From Polynucleobacter rarus (GTDB lineage Bacteria > Pseudomonadota > Gammaproteobacteria > Burkholderiales > Burkholderiaceae): a stretch of 64,000 bases of DNA. The stretch's first letter is position 1. Each line of letters opens with the position of its first letter. Location: the NCBI RefSeq assembly GCF_003072505.1, contig NZ_NTGB01000001.1:942820-1006819 (forward strand), read 5' to 3'. The notes beneath the pieces were generated by a model. That model had not been told where the DNA came from. It made no database searches and saw nothing but the letters and a program-made list of their open reading frames with translations. A program made the position numbers and the translations under genes. This document shows positions 27,231 through 36,208 of the stretch, in pieces.

Positions 27231-28374
27231 ACTCATTATTGGCGGGTATGCAGCGGTTATTTGGTTGGTCTTCATTAAGCTCAAGCTATTACCTTGGAAT
27301 ATTAAATCCCAATTGGGTGCAGTTGCAGGAGCTTTGTTTTTAGCAGCAACCATTATTTTTACGGTCAATGTCATTACGCCTGTTTCTGAAGATGTTCGAG
27401 TCATTAATATGGTTTCAGAAGTTACAACGAGAGTGCCTGGATTGGTTAAACGCGTTGCTGTAGAAGGTAATGTGATGCTGAAAAAGGGGGATATCTTGGT
27501 TGAAATAGATGACACTCCCTATCGTCTGAAAGTAAATCAATTAAAAGCCCAATTAGCAGATGTTCAAGCCAATGCCAATAATCTTAAACAAGATCTTGAT
27601 GCTGCCAAAAATAATACAACTGCTGCCAAAGCCCATTTAGATTTAATGAATCTTCGTTTAGAGGAATCTACTAAATTGGCTAATGCCGGAGCCGGCAATC
27701 AATACGATGTCGAGTCTTATCGCACTGAGGTACAAAAAGCCTTAGCTGCCCTTAATGTATCTAAAGCAAATGAAGTAAAAGCAAATTCGAAGTTAACCGC
27801 GATGGTTGGTGAAGATAACGCTTCAGTGGCCACTGTCAAAGCGCAGTTAGAAGCAGCCCAATATGATTTAGATTCTTGTATAGTGCGAGCTCCAGCTGAT
27901 GGTTTCGCTGTCAATGTGGTGGTTCGTCCAGGTAACTATGCAGTTGCCATGCCGCTTAGACCGCTGATGAGTTTTGTTGAGAATGAACAACGCATTATTG
28001 CTTTCTTTGATCAAAACGAATTACGTTTAGTCAAACCAGGTGATAAAGCTGAAATCGCGATGAGAACGATTCCTGGCAAAGTTTTATTTGCAAAAGTAGA
28101 TTCCATCATTTGGGCAAATGGCGGTGGACAATCTGTTCAGTCCGGAGTGATACCTAATACACCGATGGAACATTTGCATGCTCCCTTGCCACAGAAATAC
28201 GCTGTACGATTGAAGTTAAATCAGGAAGATCCAGAAGATGCACCTTATCTTGCGATGGGTGCACGGGGCGTCGGTGCTGTTTATACGGAACACATCAAGC
28301 CATTGCATCTTCTTAGAATGGTCGTTCTTCGCTTAGACGCGAAGATCAATTATTTAATTTTTAAATTACCATAA
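27223..28374 (+). CDS. HlyD-family periplasmic adaptor (YibH/EmrA-like)
   Basis: 383 residues: an N-terminal membrane anchor (about 28-50), a first lipoyl half (about 65-90), a long alpha-hairpin with coiled-coil character (about 92-210), the second lipoyl half (IVRAPADGFAVNVVVRPGNYA) and a beta-barrel domain. Adaptors of this kind link an inner-membrane pump to an outer-membrane factor. It overlaps the DUF3302 gene and is 9 nt ahead of the OMF gene. No pump gene is adjacent. Confidence 0.9.
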   Translation: MLELIIGGYAAVIWLVFIKLKLLPWNIKSQLGAVAGALFLAATIIFTVNVITPVSEDVRVINMVSEVTTRVPGLVKRVAVEGNVMLKKGDILVEIDDTPYRLKVNQLKAQLADVQANANNLKQDLDAAKNNTTAAKAHLDLMNLRLEESTKLANAGAGNQYDVESYRTEVQKALAALNVSKANEVKANSKLTAMVGEDNASVATVKAQLEAAQYDLDSCIVRAPADGFAVNVVVRPGNYAVAMPLRPLMSFVENEQRIIAFFDQNELRLVKPGDKAEIAMRTIPGKVLFAKVDSIIWANGGGQSVQSGVIPNTPMEHLHAPLPQKYAVRLKLNQEDPEDAPYLAMGARGVGAVYTEHIKPLHLLRMVVLRLDAKINYLIFKLP

Positions 28375-28383
28375 CGAGAAGCG

Positions 28384-29763
28384 ATGAAAAGATTTCTTCT
28401 GGTAAGTGCTCAGATGTTGATGTTACTAGGTTTGTATGCCTGTACTTCTACTTCACCAATGCAAGAAAAAATTGTGGCAGAAGCGTTTAATCAAACTTCT
28501 TTGCCTGAAGTCTGGCAGTCTAGCAAGACACAGGGAGAGTTCGATCAGCTGACACTCGGTTTTGAGGTGTCCCCTGAATTATTGGCTTTGATCAAAGAGG
28601 CAATTGCCTACAATGCGGATTTAAAAATGGCTTCGGCCAGAATCGATCAATCTAGGGCGACATTAAAAGCTGTTGGGGGTAGTCTAATGCCAAGTATCGG
28701 TATTGGAGCTCAAACTGGGACATCAACGATTCCAACCTCTACTGCTGCGATTTCTGGAGCAGGTCTTATTGCTTCATGGGATTTAGACTTGTGGTCTAGG
28801 ATTCGATCCGATCAAAGTGCTTCTCAGTCAAGACTGATGTCAGCGGAGTTAGACGCCTCTTATACAAAGCAATCCATCGCAGCTCAAGTAGTGAAGTCAT
28901 GGATTGTGATTACCGAACTAATGCAACAAGTTCAATTGTCTGAGAAGATGCTGACAATTACCAATCAACAGCTTGATCTCATGAAGGTGGGTTTAAAAGT
29001 TGGACGTAATTCGCAACAAGAAGTGTTGCTCAATGAATCGATTCTCAGAAATTATCAAAATCAGCTATTGGCAAATCAGCAATCTTTAGGGAATGCCAAG
29101 CGAGCTTTAGAAATTCTTTTAGGCCGCTATCCTGCGACGCAAGTTCAAGCAGCCCAATCATTTTCTAAAACTCTTAGTGAATTACCAGCGGGTATTCCTT
29201 CTCAAATTTTATCGAGAAGACCCGATGTTTTAGCCGCTGAGGAAAGATTTAAAGCGTCTTTTCAAGATGTTGAGTCAGCTAAAAGAGCCAAATTACCTAG
29301 TATTAAAATCACAGGTGGAATTGGTTATATTGAAAACTCAGCTATTCAGTTATCCAACGCAATTAGTAATCCTATTTCATCACTGACCGCCCAACTCTTA
29401 ATGCCTCTTTTTCTAGGTGGTCAATTAGATGCACAAGTAGAAGCGAAAACTGCGGCCCAAGCTCAAAGCCTTGCTCAATATCAAAAAACAGCTTTAAATG
29501 CCCTATCTGAGGTAGAAGGTGGACTTGCCAATGATCGAATCTTGAAGCAAAGAGAAGTCGCTATGCAAGCTCAATTAGAGGCCTTACAGTCCTCAGTGAA
29601 GTATGCCCAAATCCAAAAAGATGTCGGGAAAGGGGAAATGTTGCAATATCTTCAACAGCAATTAAATACTAATAATTCACAAGCCGCTTTAATCAAATTA
29701 CAGAGTGAAAATCTACTTAACAGGATATCTCTTCATCAGGCTTTGGGTGGCAAGTTTATATAG
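28384..29763 (+). CDS. NodT/OprM-type outer-membrane efflux lipoprotein
   Basis: 459 residues with lipobox Leu-Tyr-Ala-Cys (Cys20) and the OEP repeat architecture: two helical hairpins with ATLKAVGGSLMPSI in the first and ILSRRPDVLAAEERF in the second. It forms the outer-membrane channel of a tripartite exporter with the HlyD adaptor directly upstream. The substrate is unknown. Confidence 0.92.
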   Translation: MKRFLLVSAQMLMLLGLYACTSTSPMQEKIVAEAFNQTSLPEVWQSSKTQGEFDQLTLGFEVSPELLALIKEAIAYNADLKMASARIDQSRATLKAVGGSLMPSIGIGAQTGTSTIPTSTAAISGAGLIASWDLDLWSRIRSDQSASQSRLMSAELDASYTKQSIAAQVVKSWIVITELMQQVQLSEKMLTITNQQLDLMKVGLKVGRNSQQEVLLNESILRNYQNQLLANQQSLGNAKRALEILLGRYPATQVQAAQSFSKTLSELPAGIPSQILSRRPDVLAAEERFKASFQDVESAKRAKLPSIKITGGIGYIENSAIQLSNAISNPISSLTAQLLMPLFLGGQLDAQVEAKTAAQAQSLAQYQKTALNALSEVEGGLANDRILKQREVAMQAQLEALQSSVKYAQIQKDVGKGEMLQYLQQQLNTNNSQAALIKLQSENLLNRISLHQALGGKFI

Positions 29764-29820
29764 AAAAATTGAGGTTGAATAGTTAATTCTCGAATTGATT
29801 TTTTTCGCAGATGTCCGTTT

Positions 29821-30648
29821 TTAACGGCCCTCAAATTTGGGTTTTCTATTTTCTGCGTGTGCTTTAATGCCTTCATCGACATCATGACTCCACTCCAAAG
29901 AGTGTCTTAAAACTTTTGAAAGTTCTGCTGCTTCAGTAAAACCACTCTGCATTCTGGTTCTAATGATGCTTTTAGTTCCTTTAATTGCTAATGGACCTTT
30001 TTCATTGATTTGCTTGGCAATTTCCATTACTTGGCTATGAAAATCATTGGTATGAAAAACGTCCTGCACAATGCCCCAAGCTTTCATTTGTGTCGCATCG
30101 AGTTCTTTTCCTAAACAAATAATTTCTAATGCACGTGCAGCACCGACGATGGTTGGAAGCCGAAATGGAGCACCCGCTCCAGGAAAGCCGCCCCAGCCAG
30201 CTTCGGGTAATTGCATCAATACAGCTTCTGACGCATAGCGAAGGTCGCACGCAAGCGCTAGCTCGAAGCCTCCAGCTATGACTTTTCCATTGATAGCACC
30301 GATGACAATTTGGGGAAGTGACTCTAATGCATTAAAGACCTCATTAGCAAAGCGCACTAATTGAACAACAGCATCCTTTGACATCTCTGCTCTTAATTTT
30401 GGATTTAAAAGCCCAAAAGAAAATACATTTTGACCTTTTCCAGTAATAACTAATACGTTCGCAGATTGGTCTTCTTTCAATTGCTCAATAATGAACTGCA
30501 TTCTTTTTAGAACATCCCAATTAATTCGGTTGAAATCATCCTCTCGATCAATGGTTAGGAGAATAACTCCTTGGTTCCTGGTTAATTGAACACCCTCGGG
30601 GAAGTTGCTTATTCCCTCAATAATTTTTGAATATCCTGATTGGTTCAT
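29821..30648 (-). CDS. Enoyl-CoA hydratase/isomerase family protein
   Basis: Crotonase-fold protein of 275 residues. The oxyanion-hole segment AINGKVIAGGFELALACDLRYAS and the second loop LPEAGWGGFPGAGA are visible. The first catalytic Glu position (near AGWGGFPG) has Gly, so hydratase activity is uncertain and isomerase, thioesterase or C-C hydrolase activities are possible. It ends the ABC-transporter run (31 nt after the last permease), suggesting that an imported acid is processed as a CoA ester. Confidence 0.85.
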   Translation of the reverse strand: MNQSGYSKIIEGISNFPEGVQLTRNQGVILLTIDREDDFNRINWDVLKRMQFIIEQLKEDQSANVLVITGKGQNVFSFGLLNPKLRAEMSKDAVVQLVRFANEVFNALESLPQIVIGAINGKVIAGGFELALACDLRYASEAVLMQLPEAGWGGFPGAGAPFRLPTIVGAARALEIICLGKELDATQMKAWGIVQDVFHTNDFHSQVMEIAKQINEKGPLAIKGTKSIIRTRMQSGFTEAAELSKVLRHSLEWSHDVDEGIKAHAENRKPKFEGR

Positions 30649-30679
30649 GCTGTTAAACCTTTTAAGCTTAGATGATTGA

Positions 30680-31453
30680 TTAAAGTTGTTGTTTCGGTGG
30701 CCAACTTTTAGTGAAATATTTTTCTAAATAGTTACTTGCTAGATTAATGAATAGTCCTAAAATACCGACAATAACTAGTACTCCATATACCTGTGATGAG
30801 TTGTAATTTCTTTGTCCAGCGATCATAATACCGCCCAGTCCATTACTCCCAGTTAACATTTCAGTTAAGAGAGTAATGACAATTGCTAAGGGAATCGTTA
30901 CTCTAATGCCAATAATGGCATTGGGAATCACTGAGGGAATCACAACTTTGAAAATTAATTGCTTTTGAGATAAATGTAAAGCTTTACCCATATCCACTAA
31001 GCCAGAATGCATGTTATCGATACTTGATACAACATTGAGAAGAATTGGCCATATGGTGGCAAAAACAATGACTACAATTTTCATTGAATCGCTATATCCC
31101 ATTAGGAGAACTGCAATCGGAATGACAACTGGGGGTGGAATTGCTCTAAAGGATTCAAAAGAGTAAGTGGTCCACTCTCTGAATTTTCGGTTCACACCGA
31201 TAATGATTCCCAAAGAAAATCCTAATGTTGTAGAGAGAATTAAACCTATGCCAAATATCCAAAAGGTCTCTTTGATGGCAAATTGAATTTGACCATTTTT
31301 CCAAAGTTGTTCGAGCGCCATTAGCCAATAACTCGGTGCAGGAAAATGTGGAGATGGACCATCTGAAAATAATTGCCAAATCATTAGCAAACTAATGATA
31401 GGAAGTAATCCTAATATAACTCGATAAAGCGACTTTAAATAAATTGGCATCAT
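30680..31453 (-). CDS. ABC transporter permease, NitT/TauT (SsuC-like), second of two
   Basis: 257 residues, about six TM helices, with the cytoplasmic coupling loop (LHLSQKQLIFKVVIPSVIPNAIIGIRV), the EAA-type motif. It overlaps the upstream permease gene by 4 nt. The two permeases differ strongly in sequence, so a heterodimeric channel is likely, an uncommon arrangement in this transporter class, which normally has one permease gene. Confidence 0.88.
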   Translation of the reverse strand: MMPIYLKSLYRVILGLLPIISLLMIWQLFSDGPSPHFPAPSYWLMALEQLWKNGQIQFAIKETFWIFGIGLILSTTLGFSLGIIIGVNRKFREWTTYSFESFRAIPPPVVIPIAVLLMGYSDSMKIVVIVFATIWPILLNVVSSIDNMHSGLVDMGKALHLSQKQLIFKVVIPSVIPNAIIGIRVTIPLAIVITLLTEMLTGSNGLGGIMIAGQRNYNSSQVYGVLVIVGILGLFINLASNYLEKYFTKSWPPKQQL

Positions 31454-32241
31454 TGAACAAGTACCTTCTGATTGAGACGGCTTGTAGGTTTGCCTGGTGA
31501 TAGTCGGTCCACAATCTTACTAAGTAAATAATTGATAAAAACATTAATCAATGCAATCGTAAATATATAAGCAAACATATTTGTTGGCTTCATTGCTTGT
31601 TGCTCACGAATAATCGCGTATCCAATACCATTCGGACTACCAATCATTTCAGCGACGACTGCCATGATGATCGATAGGGATAGACTAATACGAAGTCCAA
31701 CTAAGATGGAAGCTTTCGCACTCGGAATAAAAACTTTATAAATCTTTGCAAAGTTAGTTAAGCGAAGGGAAGCTACTACTTCATAAAGTGATTTGGGAAT
31801 GTTGACGATGCCACCCATCGTGTTCACAAGTACAGGCCATAGTGCGGGCAAAATAATGACAAGTAATTCCATTTTTAATGAAAAGCCAAATAACAGTAGA
31901 CCAATTGGTGCAAACGCAACTCCTGGCCAGGGCCTCATTACCTCAATGCTTGTAGAGGTATATTTATAAAAAGTCTTTGATAGCCCTAATAAAAGACCAA
32001 GAAAAATGCCAGCAAAGGATGCAACTGTCCAACCAAGCATTGCAGCAAAAAGAGTATGAGCAATTTCTTCCCAGTATTGTTTCAGGGTTAGTAAATCAAA
32101 CCATGAAAAGAGGATAGCTGATGGTGCTGGTAAATTATCAAACTGAATCAGAAATCGAATCAAAATTTCCCAAAAAAACAGGAAAAGGAAAACGCCAGCA
32201 ATTCCTCTAAATGATAAGGAGGAATTTTTAACAAAAGTCAT
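31450..32241 (-). CDS. ABC transporter permease, NitT/TauT (SsuC-like), first of two
   Basis: 263 residues with six TM helices; the EAA loop reads VASLRLTNFAKIYKVFIPSAKASILVGLRI. It overlaps the ATPase gene by one base (TAATG arrangement), so translation is coupled. It is probably the partner of the permease encoded just downstream. Confidence 0.88.
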   Translation of the reverse strand: MTFVKNSSLSFRGIAGVFLFLFFWEILIRFLIQFDNLPAPSAILFSWFDLLTLKQYWEEIAHTLFAAMLGWTVASFAGIFLGLLLGLSKTFYKYTSTSIEVMRPWPGVAFAPIGLLLFGFSLKMELLVIILPALWPVLVNTMGGIVNIPKSLYEVVASLRLTNFAKIYKVFIPSAKASILVGLRISLSLSIIMAVVAEMIGSPNGIGYAIIREQQAMKPTNMFAYIFTIALINVFINYLLSKIVDRLSPGKPTSRLNQKVLVQ

Positions 32242-33011
32242 TAATGCCCCTTTATAGACTCATGAATCAATTTACGATACTGTAAAAATTCAGGAAGTCC
32301 TCTTGTTGTGAGTTGATCTCGATTGGGCGACAGAGAGATATCAATGGCTTCAAATATTTCACCGGGTGGACCACGCATGATAGAAACTTGGTCACCAATG
32401 TAAATGGCTTCTTCGATATCATGCGTAATAAAAACTATTGAAATATTGGTTTGATCTCTGAGTTTTAATAACTCATCTTGCATACTTGCTTTAGTCATTG
32501 CATCAAGTGCTGCAAAGGGCTCATCCATTAGTAGCACGTTGGGTTTGGTAGCTAGAGCTCGTGCGATTTGAAGACGTTGTTGCATCCCCCCAGATAATTG
32601 CCATGGGTAATCATTTTCACGGCCAGTAAGGTGAACCTGTGCAATGGCTTCTTTTACCCTAGCTGAACACTCCAACGCACTTAAAGAATCTTCTATCGGG
32701 AGTGAAATATTTTTTTCAACAGTTCGCCAAGGTAATAAAGCATTGGCATAGTCTTGAAATACAAATGCCACACCTTCAGGAGGGCTAGAGACTTCCTTAT
32801 TTTGATATAAGACTTTTCCTGAAGATTTTTGAGTTAAACCTCCCATTACTCGTAAAAGAGAGGTTTTTCCGCATCCCGATGCACCAACAATAGTGTAAAT
32901 CTTGCCAGCCTCAATTGTGAGATGAATGTTTTTTAAAATCGAGCGTTTCTCTTCAGGGTTACCAATGGGTAACTCAAGAAAAAGATTTTCTATTTGGTAA
33001 ATAAACTTCAC
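32241..33011 (-). CDS. ABC transporter ATP-binding protein, NitT/TauT type
   Basis: 256 residues with Walker A GASGCGKTS, Q-loop region FVFQDYANALLPWRTV, ABC signature LSGGMQQRLQ, Walker B VLLMDEPFAALD and the switch His in FITHD. Sequence style matches SsuB/TauB ATPases for sulfonates, taurine, nitrate or aromatic acids. It lies between the binding-protein gene and the two permeases. Confidence 0.93.
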   Translation of the reverse strand: MKFIYQIENLFLELPIGNPEEKRSILKNIHLTIEAGKIYTIVGASGCGKTSLLRVMGGLTQKSSGKVLYQNKEVSSPPEGVAFVFQDYANALLPWRTVEKNISLPIEDSLSALECSARVKEAIAQVHLTGRENDYPWQLSGGMQQRLQIARALATKPNVLLMDEPFAALDAMTKASMQDELLKLRDQTNISIVFITHDIEEAIYIGDQVSIMRGPPGEIFEAIDISLSPNRDQLTTRGLPEFLQYRKLIHESIKGH

Positions 33012-33026
33012 TACTAACTTAGCGGC

Positions 33027-33992
33027 TTAATTTTTAAATACGATTTTATTTGCATCAACCGGTAAATTGAGAGTACCTAAGTCACGAAGAGCTTTTACCC
33101 ATACCTCAATCTGAGATGGTTTGATAGCGGAGTCGTAATAAGGAAGAGGAATTTTTTCTGTAACCGCAGGAGGCAAATTAGTATATTTCCCCAAAATAGA
33201 CCTTGTCTCTGGCCCGTTCTTATCAATAAATTCTTTAGCTTCATTAATTGATTGCGTCCATTTTGCAACGGTTTCTTTGTTATTTTTTGCCCAAGTACCG
33301 TTTGCTATCCACATGACAAACAACGCAGGATCATCAACAGCTAACAGGGGATCCCCTAGAGTCATAAAGTCTGGCTGGCTAAGTATTTGTCCAACGAAAG
33401 GTTGGAGCAGTTCTAAGGCATCTACTTTAGAGCCTTTTAATTGATCTACCATATTGGGGAATGGAACTTCTACAGCACGAATCGAATTAGGATCAACACC
33501 ATTTTTTTTCAACCAAGTCAGTGTAGCCACATGCATAATTGCACCGATAGTTGGGGTAGCAATTGTTTTACCAGATAAATCTTTGATACTGTTGATACCA
33601 GCATTTTTCTTTACGACGAATTGCATTGACATATGGCTTGATGATTCAACCACACCGCCAGTGATTGCAACTACATCAATCCCATTTGCAGCCGCTTTAA
33701 TTAAATCTGGTGGAGTGGATGCGGCTATATCAAACTGTTTGCCCATGGTGGGTGGGAGTAAAGAAAGATTTTGAATTGGGGTCAAACTAACGTCTAAACC
33801 ATTTTTCTTAAAGATTTCTTTTTCTTTAGCTACCCATGCTGGTAGCCAGGTTGCAACTGGAACGTAGGCAACTCTCACTGGAGTTAAATTTTGAGCTACG
33901 ACGACATTGACGTTGGATATCATCAAACAAGAAAAAATACCCAGTGCAGTTATACGTAATTTTGTAAGTGGGAGTATCAATTTACTATTCAT
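33027..33992 (-). CDS. ABC transporter substrate-binding protein (NMT1/SsuA-like)
   Basis: Secreted receptor of 321 residues: signal peptide to about residue 34 (ending VVVAQ), then the NMT1/THI5-like fold with VPVATWLPAWVAKEKEIFKKNGLDV and the SGKTIATPTIGAI hinge segment. ATG 33992 is preferred because GAGA lies 6 nt upstream; ATG 34004 would add 4 residues. It is the first gene of the ABC run and is divergent from the hydrolase trio, so a shared control region (33993-34193) is likely. Confidence 0.88.
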   Translation of the reverse strand: MNSKLILPLTKLRITALGIFSCLMISNVNVVVAQNLTPVRVAYVPVATWLPAWVAKEKEIFKKNGLDVSLTPIQNLSLLPPTMGKQFDIAASTPPDLIKAAANGIDVVAITGGVVESSSHMSMQFVVKKNAGINSIKDLSGKTIATPTIGAIMHVATLTWLKKNGVDPNSIRAVEVPFPNMVDQLKGSKVDALELLQPFVGQILSQPDFMTLGDPLLAVDDPALFVMWIANGTWAKNNKETVAKWTQSINEAKEFIDKNGPETRSILGKYTNLPPAVTEKIPLPYYDSAIKPSQIEVWVKALRDLGTLNLPVDANKIVFKN

Positions 33993-34193
33993 TTTTTGTC
34001 TCATTATTTTTTATTTTGAAAATATTATGTTCTAACAATATCAGAATTTTTTAGAATTGAACAAATAAATAGGGGTTATCCACTATAAATTTGAGTTATC
34101 AAGAACAAAAATACCTTAAATTTAAAAACGACAAAATTTGCTATATTAAGATAACAAGTTAAATAATTAATTAAAAAATAAGGAGACCAAAAA

Positions 34194-35024
34194 ATGCCAT
34201 TTGCAAACGTGAATGATACGGAGTTATATTACGAGATTAAGGGCGAGGGTGAACCACTTCTTTTAATCCCAGGCCTTGGCCTTGATCATAAATACTATCG
34301 CTTAGGAGAGCCTTTACTAAGTAGTCATTGTCAGACGATCCTTGTAGATCCGAGAGGAATTGGGCAGTCAAGAAAAGATCAAGTTGAATATACTGCTGAG
34401 TTATGGGCTGATGATTACGCAGCCTTATTAGATCATTTAAAGATTGAAAAAGCTCATGTATTAGGCTCATCCTTAGGAGGTACAGTAGCTCTTGCCATGG
34501 GAGTTCGACACCCCAATAAAGTTGCATCACTCATTATCGCTGGAGGTTTTTCTGAATTAACAAGGTCGGTAGAGATGAACTATGCCTTACGAAAAAAAAT
34601 GATTCCTAAATTAGGAATGGGTGAAGAAATGGCAGAGTTTATGGGCTTATGGATTATGACCAGAGAGTTCATCGATAGTGACGAGGGACAGTTAGTTCTA
34701 GAGGCTAGTAAAAAAAATGTTCAACAAAACCCCGCTGACTTATACATTAAATTTTTAGATTCTATTCTCCGACTTGGTCGAAGAGTGCCAGGAGGTGAGG
34801 TGCCTCTTTTAACGCAACAAATTAAGGCTATTAAATGTCCAACTTTAGTAATGTGTGCTGACAATGATCACTTTATACCGTCAAGCTTAAGTCATGTCAT
34901 TGCAGACAATATTGAAGGCTCAGAATATGTTGAAATCAAAAATGGTGGTCACATCCCTTTTATCGAAAAGCCAACTGAAAGTGCCAGATGTGTTTTAGAT
35001 TTTATCAACAAGCTAACTAAATAA
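34194..35024 (+). CDS. Alpha/beta hydrolase
   Basis: 276 residues; oxyanion-hole region LLLIPGLGLDHKYY, nucleophile elbow GSSLGG with Ser, and the C-terminal catalytic His in NGGHIPFIEKP. The N-terminus (MPFANVNDTELYYEIKG) recalls enol-lactone hydrolases such as PcaD, but this is a broad family and the substrate is not assignable. AAGGAG precedes the ATG. It is the first gene of a trio with flavin-reductase-like and PcaC-like genes. Confidence 0.88.
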   Translation: MPFANVNDTELYYEIKGEGEPLLLIPGLGLDHKYYRLGEPLLSSHCQTILVDPRGIGQSRKDQVEYTAELWADDYAALLDHLKIEKAHVLGSSLGGTVALAMGVRHPNKVASLIIAGGFSELTRSVEMNYALRKKMIPKLGMGEEMAEFMGLWIMTREFIDSDEGQLVLEASKKNVQQNPADLYIKFLDSILRLGRRVPGGEVPLLTQQIKAIKCPTLVMCADNDHFIPSSLSHVIADNIEGSEYVEIKNGGHIPFIEKPTESARCVLDFINKLTK

Positions 35025-35045
35025 CTCTTAATTGCAAGGTTTCTA

Positions 35046-35702
35046 ATGGATTTAAAAATAAACGAATTATCACAGTATGAACGATATAAGTTTTTATCGG
35101 CATTGGTAATTCCACGTCCCGTTGCTTTTGTAACAACCAAGAATGCAGAGGGTAAGCATAATGCTGCTCCCTTTAGTTTTTTTAATCTTTTTTCTGAAGA
35201 TCCTGCTTTAGTTGTATTGGGATTTAGCCATCGACCTGATGGAAGAAGTAAAGATACGATCAATAACATTCGTGCAAGTGAACAATTTGTTGTGAATATG
35301 ATTGATAAAAACATTATTGGTGCAATGCATATTGCTTCAGCAGATTTTTTACCTGATGAAAGTGAAATTGATTTTGCTGGTATTCATTTGAGTCCAAGCC
35401 AGGTTGTTGATGTGATGAGGATTACCGAATCTCCTGTTAGTTTAGAGTGTAAAGTTTTTGAAATTAAAGATTTATCAGAAAGAAGAGCATTAGTTTTAGG
35501 GGAAGTATTATCGATCCATATTAAGGATCAAATTTTTGATCCAGCAACGAGAAGAGTGATTCCTGAAAACTACTCACCAATTGCTCGCTTATACGGTAAC
35601 GAATACGCATGGTTAGGTAAACGATATTCCAAGGCTATTCCAACAAGAGATGAGATTCGTGAAAAGGGTCTAAAGGCAGGAGATATTCCTGAGGATGATT
35701 AA
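35046..35702 (+). CDS. Flavin reductase-like, FMN-binding split-barrel protein
   Basis: 218 residues of the flavin_reductase/flavoredoxin type: IPRPVAFVTTKNAEGKHNAAPFSFF at the start and IVNMID-like FVVNMIDKN further on. Such proteins bind FMN and either supply reduced flavin to a monooxygenase or act as oxidoreductases. No monooxygenase partner is seen in the window. The gap to the hydrolase is 21 nt. Confidence 0.85.
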   Translation: MDLKINELSQYERYKFLSALVIPRPVAFVTTKNAEGKHNAAPFSFFNLFSEDPALVVLGFSHRPDGRSKDTINNIRASEQFVVNMIDKNIIGAMHIASADFLPDESEIDFAGIHLSPSQVVDVMRITESPVSLECKVFEIKDLSERRALVLGEVLSIHIKDQIFDPATRRVIPENYSPIARLYGNEYAWLGKRYSKAIPTRDEIREKGLKAGDIPEDD

Positions 35703-35776
35703 GAAAATATAAGAAAAAGGTCTCTTTATTGTCTTTGATAAATCGCTTTAATTAATTTAAAAATGGAGAAATATAA

Positions 35777-36154
35777 ATGAATCGTGATTCGTTTGAAAAA
35801 GGCTTAAAAACTCGTCGTGAAGTTTTAGGCTCTGAATATGTCGATAATTCAATTAAAAATGCAGATGATTTTAATTTGCCTATGCAAGAGTTAGTCACAG
35901 AATATTGTTGGAATGAAATTTGGAATCGTCCAGGCTTGCCACGACGTGAAAGAAGTATCATCAATTTATCAATCATTACAGCTCTAAATCGTCCCCATGA
36001 ATTTAAACTTCATGTTAGAGGAGCTATCAACAACGGCCTTACTAAAGAGGATATTCAAGAAGTACTATTACAAACTGCCATTTATTGCGGTGTTCCTGCA
36101 GCAATCGATAGTTTTAGATTGGCGAAAGAAGTTTTCAAAGAAATGGGTATTTAG
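35777..36154 (+). CDS. Carboxymuconolactone decarboxylase family protein (PcaC-like)
   Basis: 125 residues with the CMD core: LVTEYCWNEIWNRPGLPRRERS, ITALNRPHEFKLHVRGAINNG and the QTAIYCGVPAAID motif. The classic PcaC decarboxylates gamma-carboxymuconolactone; the redox CxxC of AhpD is absent. With a PcaD-like hydrolase two genes upstream, an aromatic or lactone catabolic role is suggested by inference. Confidence 0.87.
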   Translation: MNRDSFEKGLKTRREVLGSEYVDNSIKNADDFNLPMQELVTEYCWNEIWNRPGLPRRERSIINLSIITALNRPHEFKLHVRGAINNGLTKEDIQEVLLQTAIYCGVPAAIDSFRLAKEVFKEMGI

Positions 36155-36159
36155 ACTAG

Positions 36160-36201
36160 TTTAGAGTTTGCTATTTGGTAACTCTTAATAGAAACTCTAA
36201 A
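36160..36201. terminator. Probable bidirectional terminator
   Basis: Inverted repeat TTTAGAGTTT/AAACTCTAAA (36160-36169 with 36192-36201) followed by ATTTT. It lies between convergent genes ending at 36154 (+) and 36209 (-). Confidence 0.5.
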
Positions 36202-36208
36202 TTTTGAA

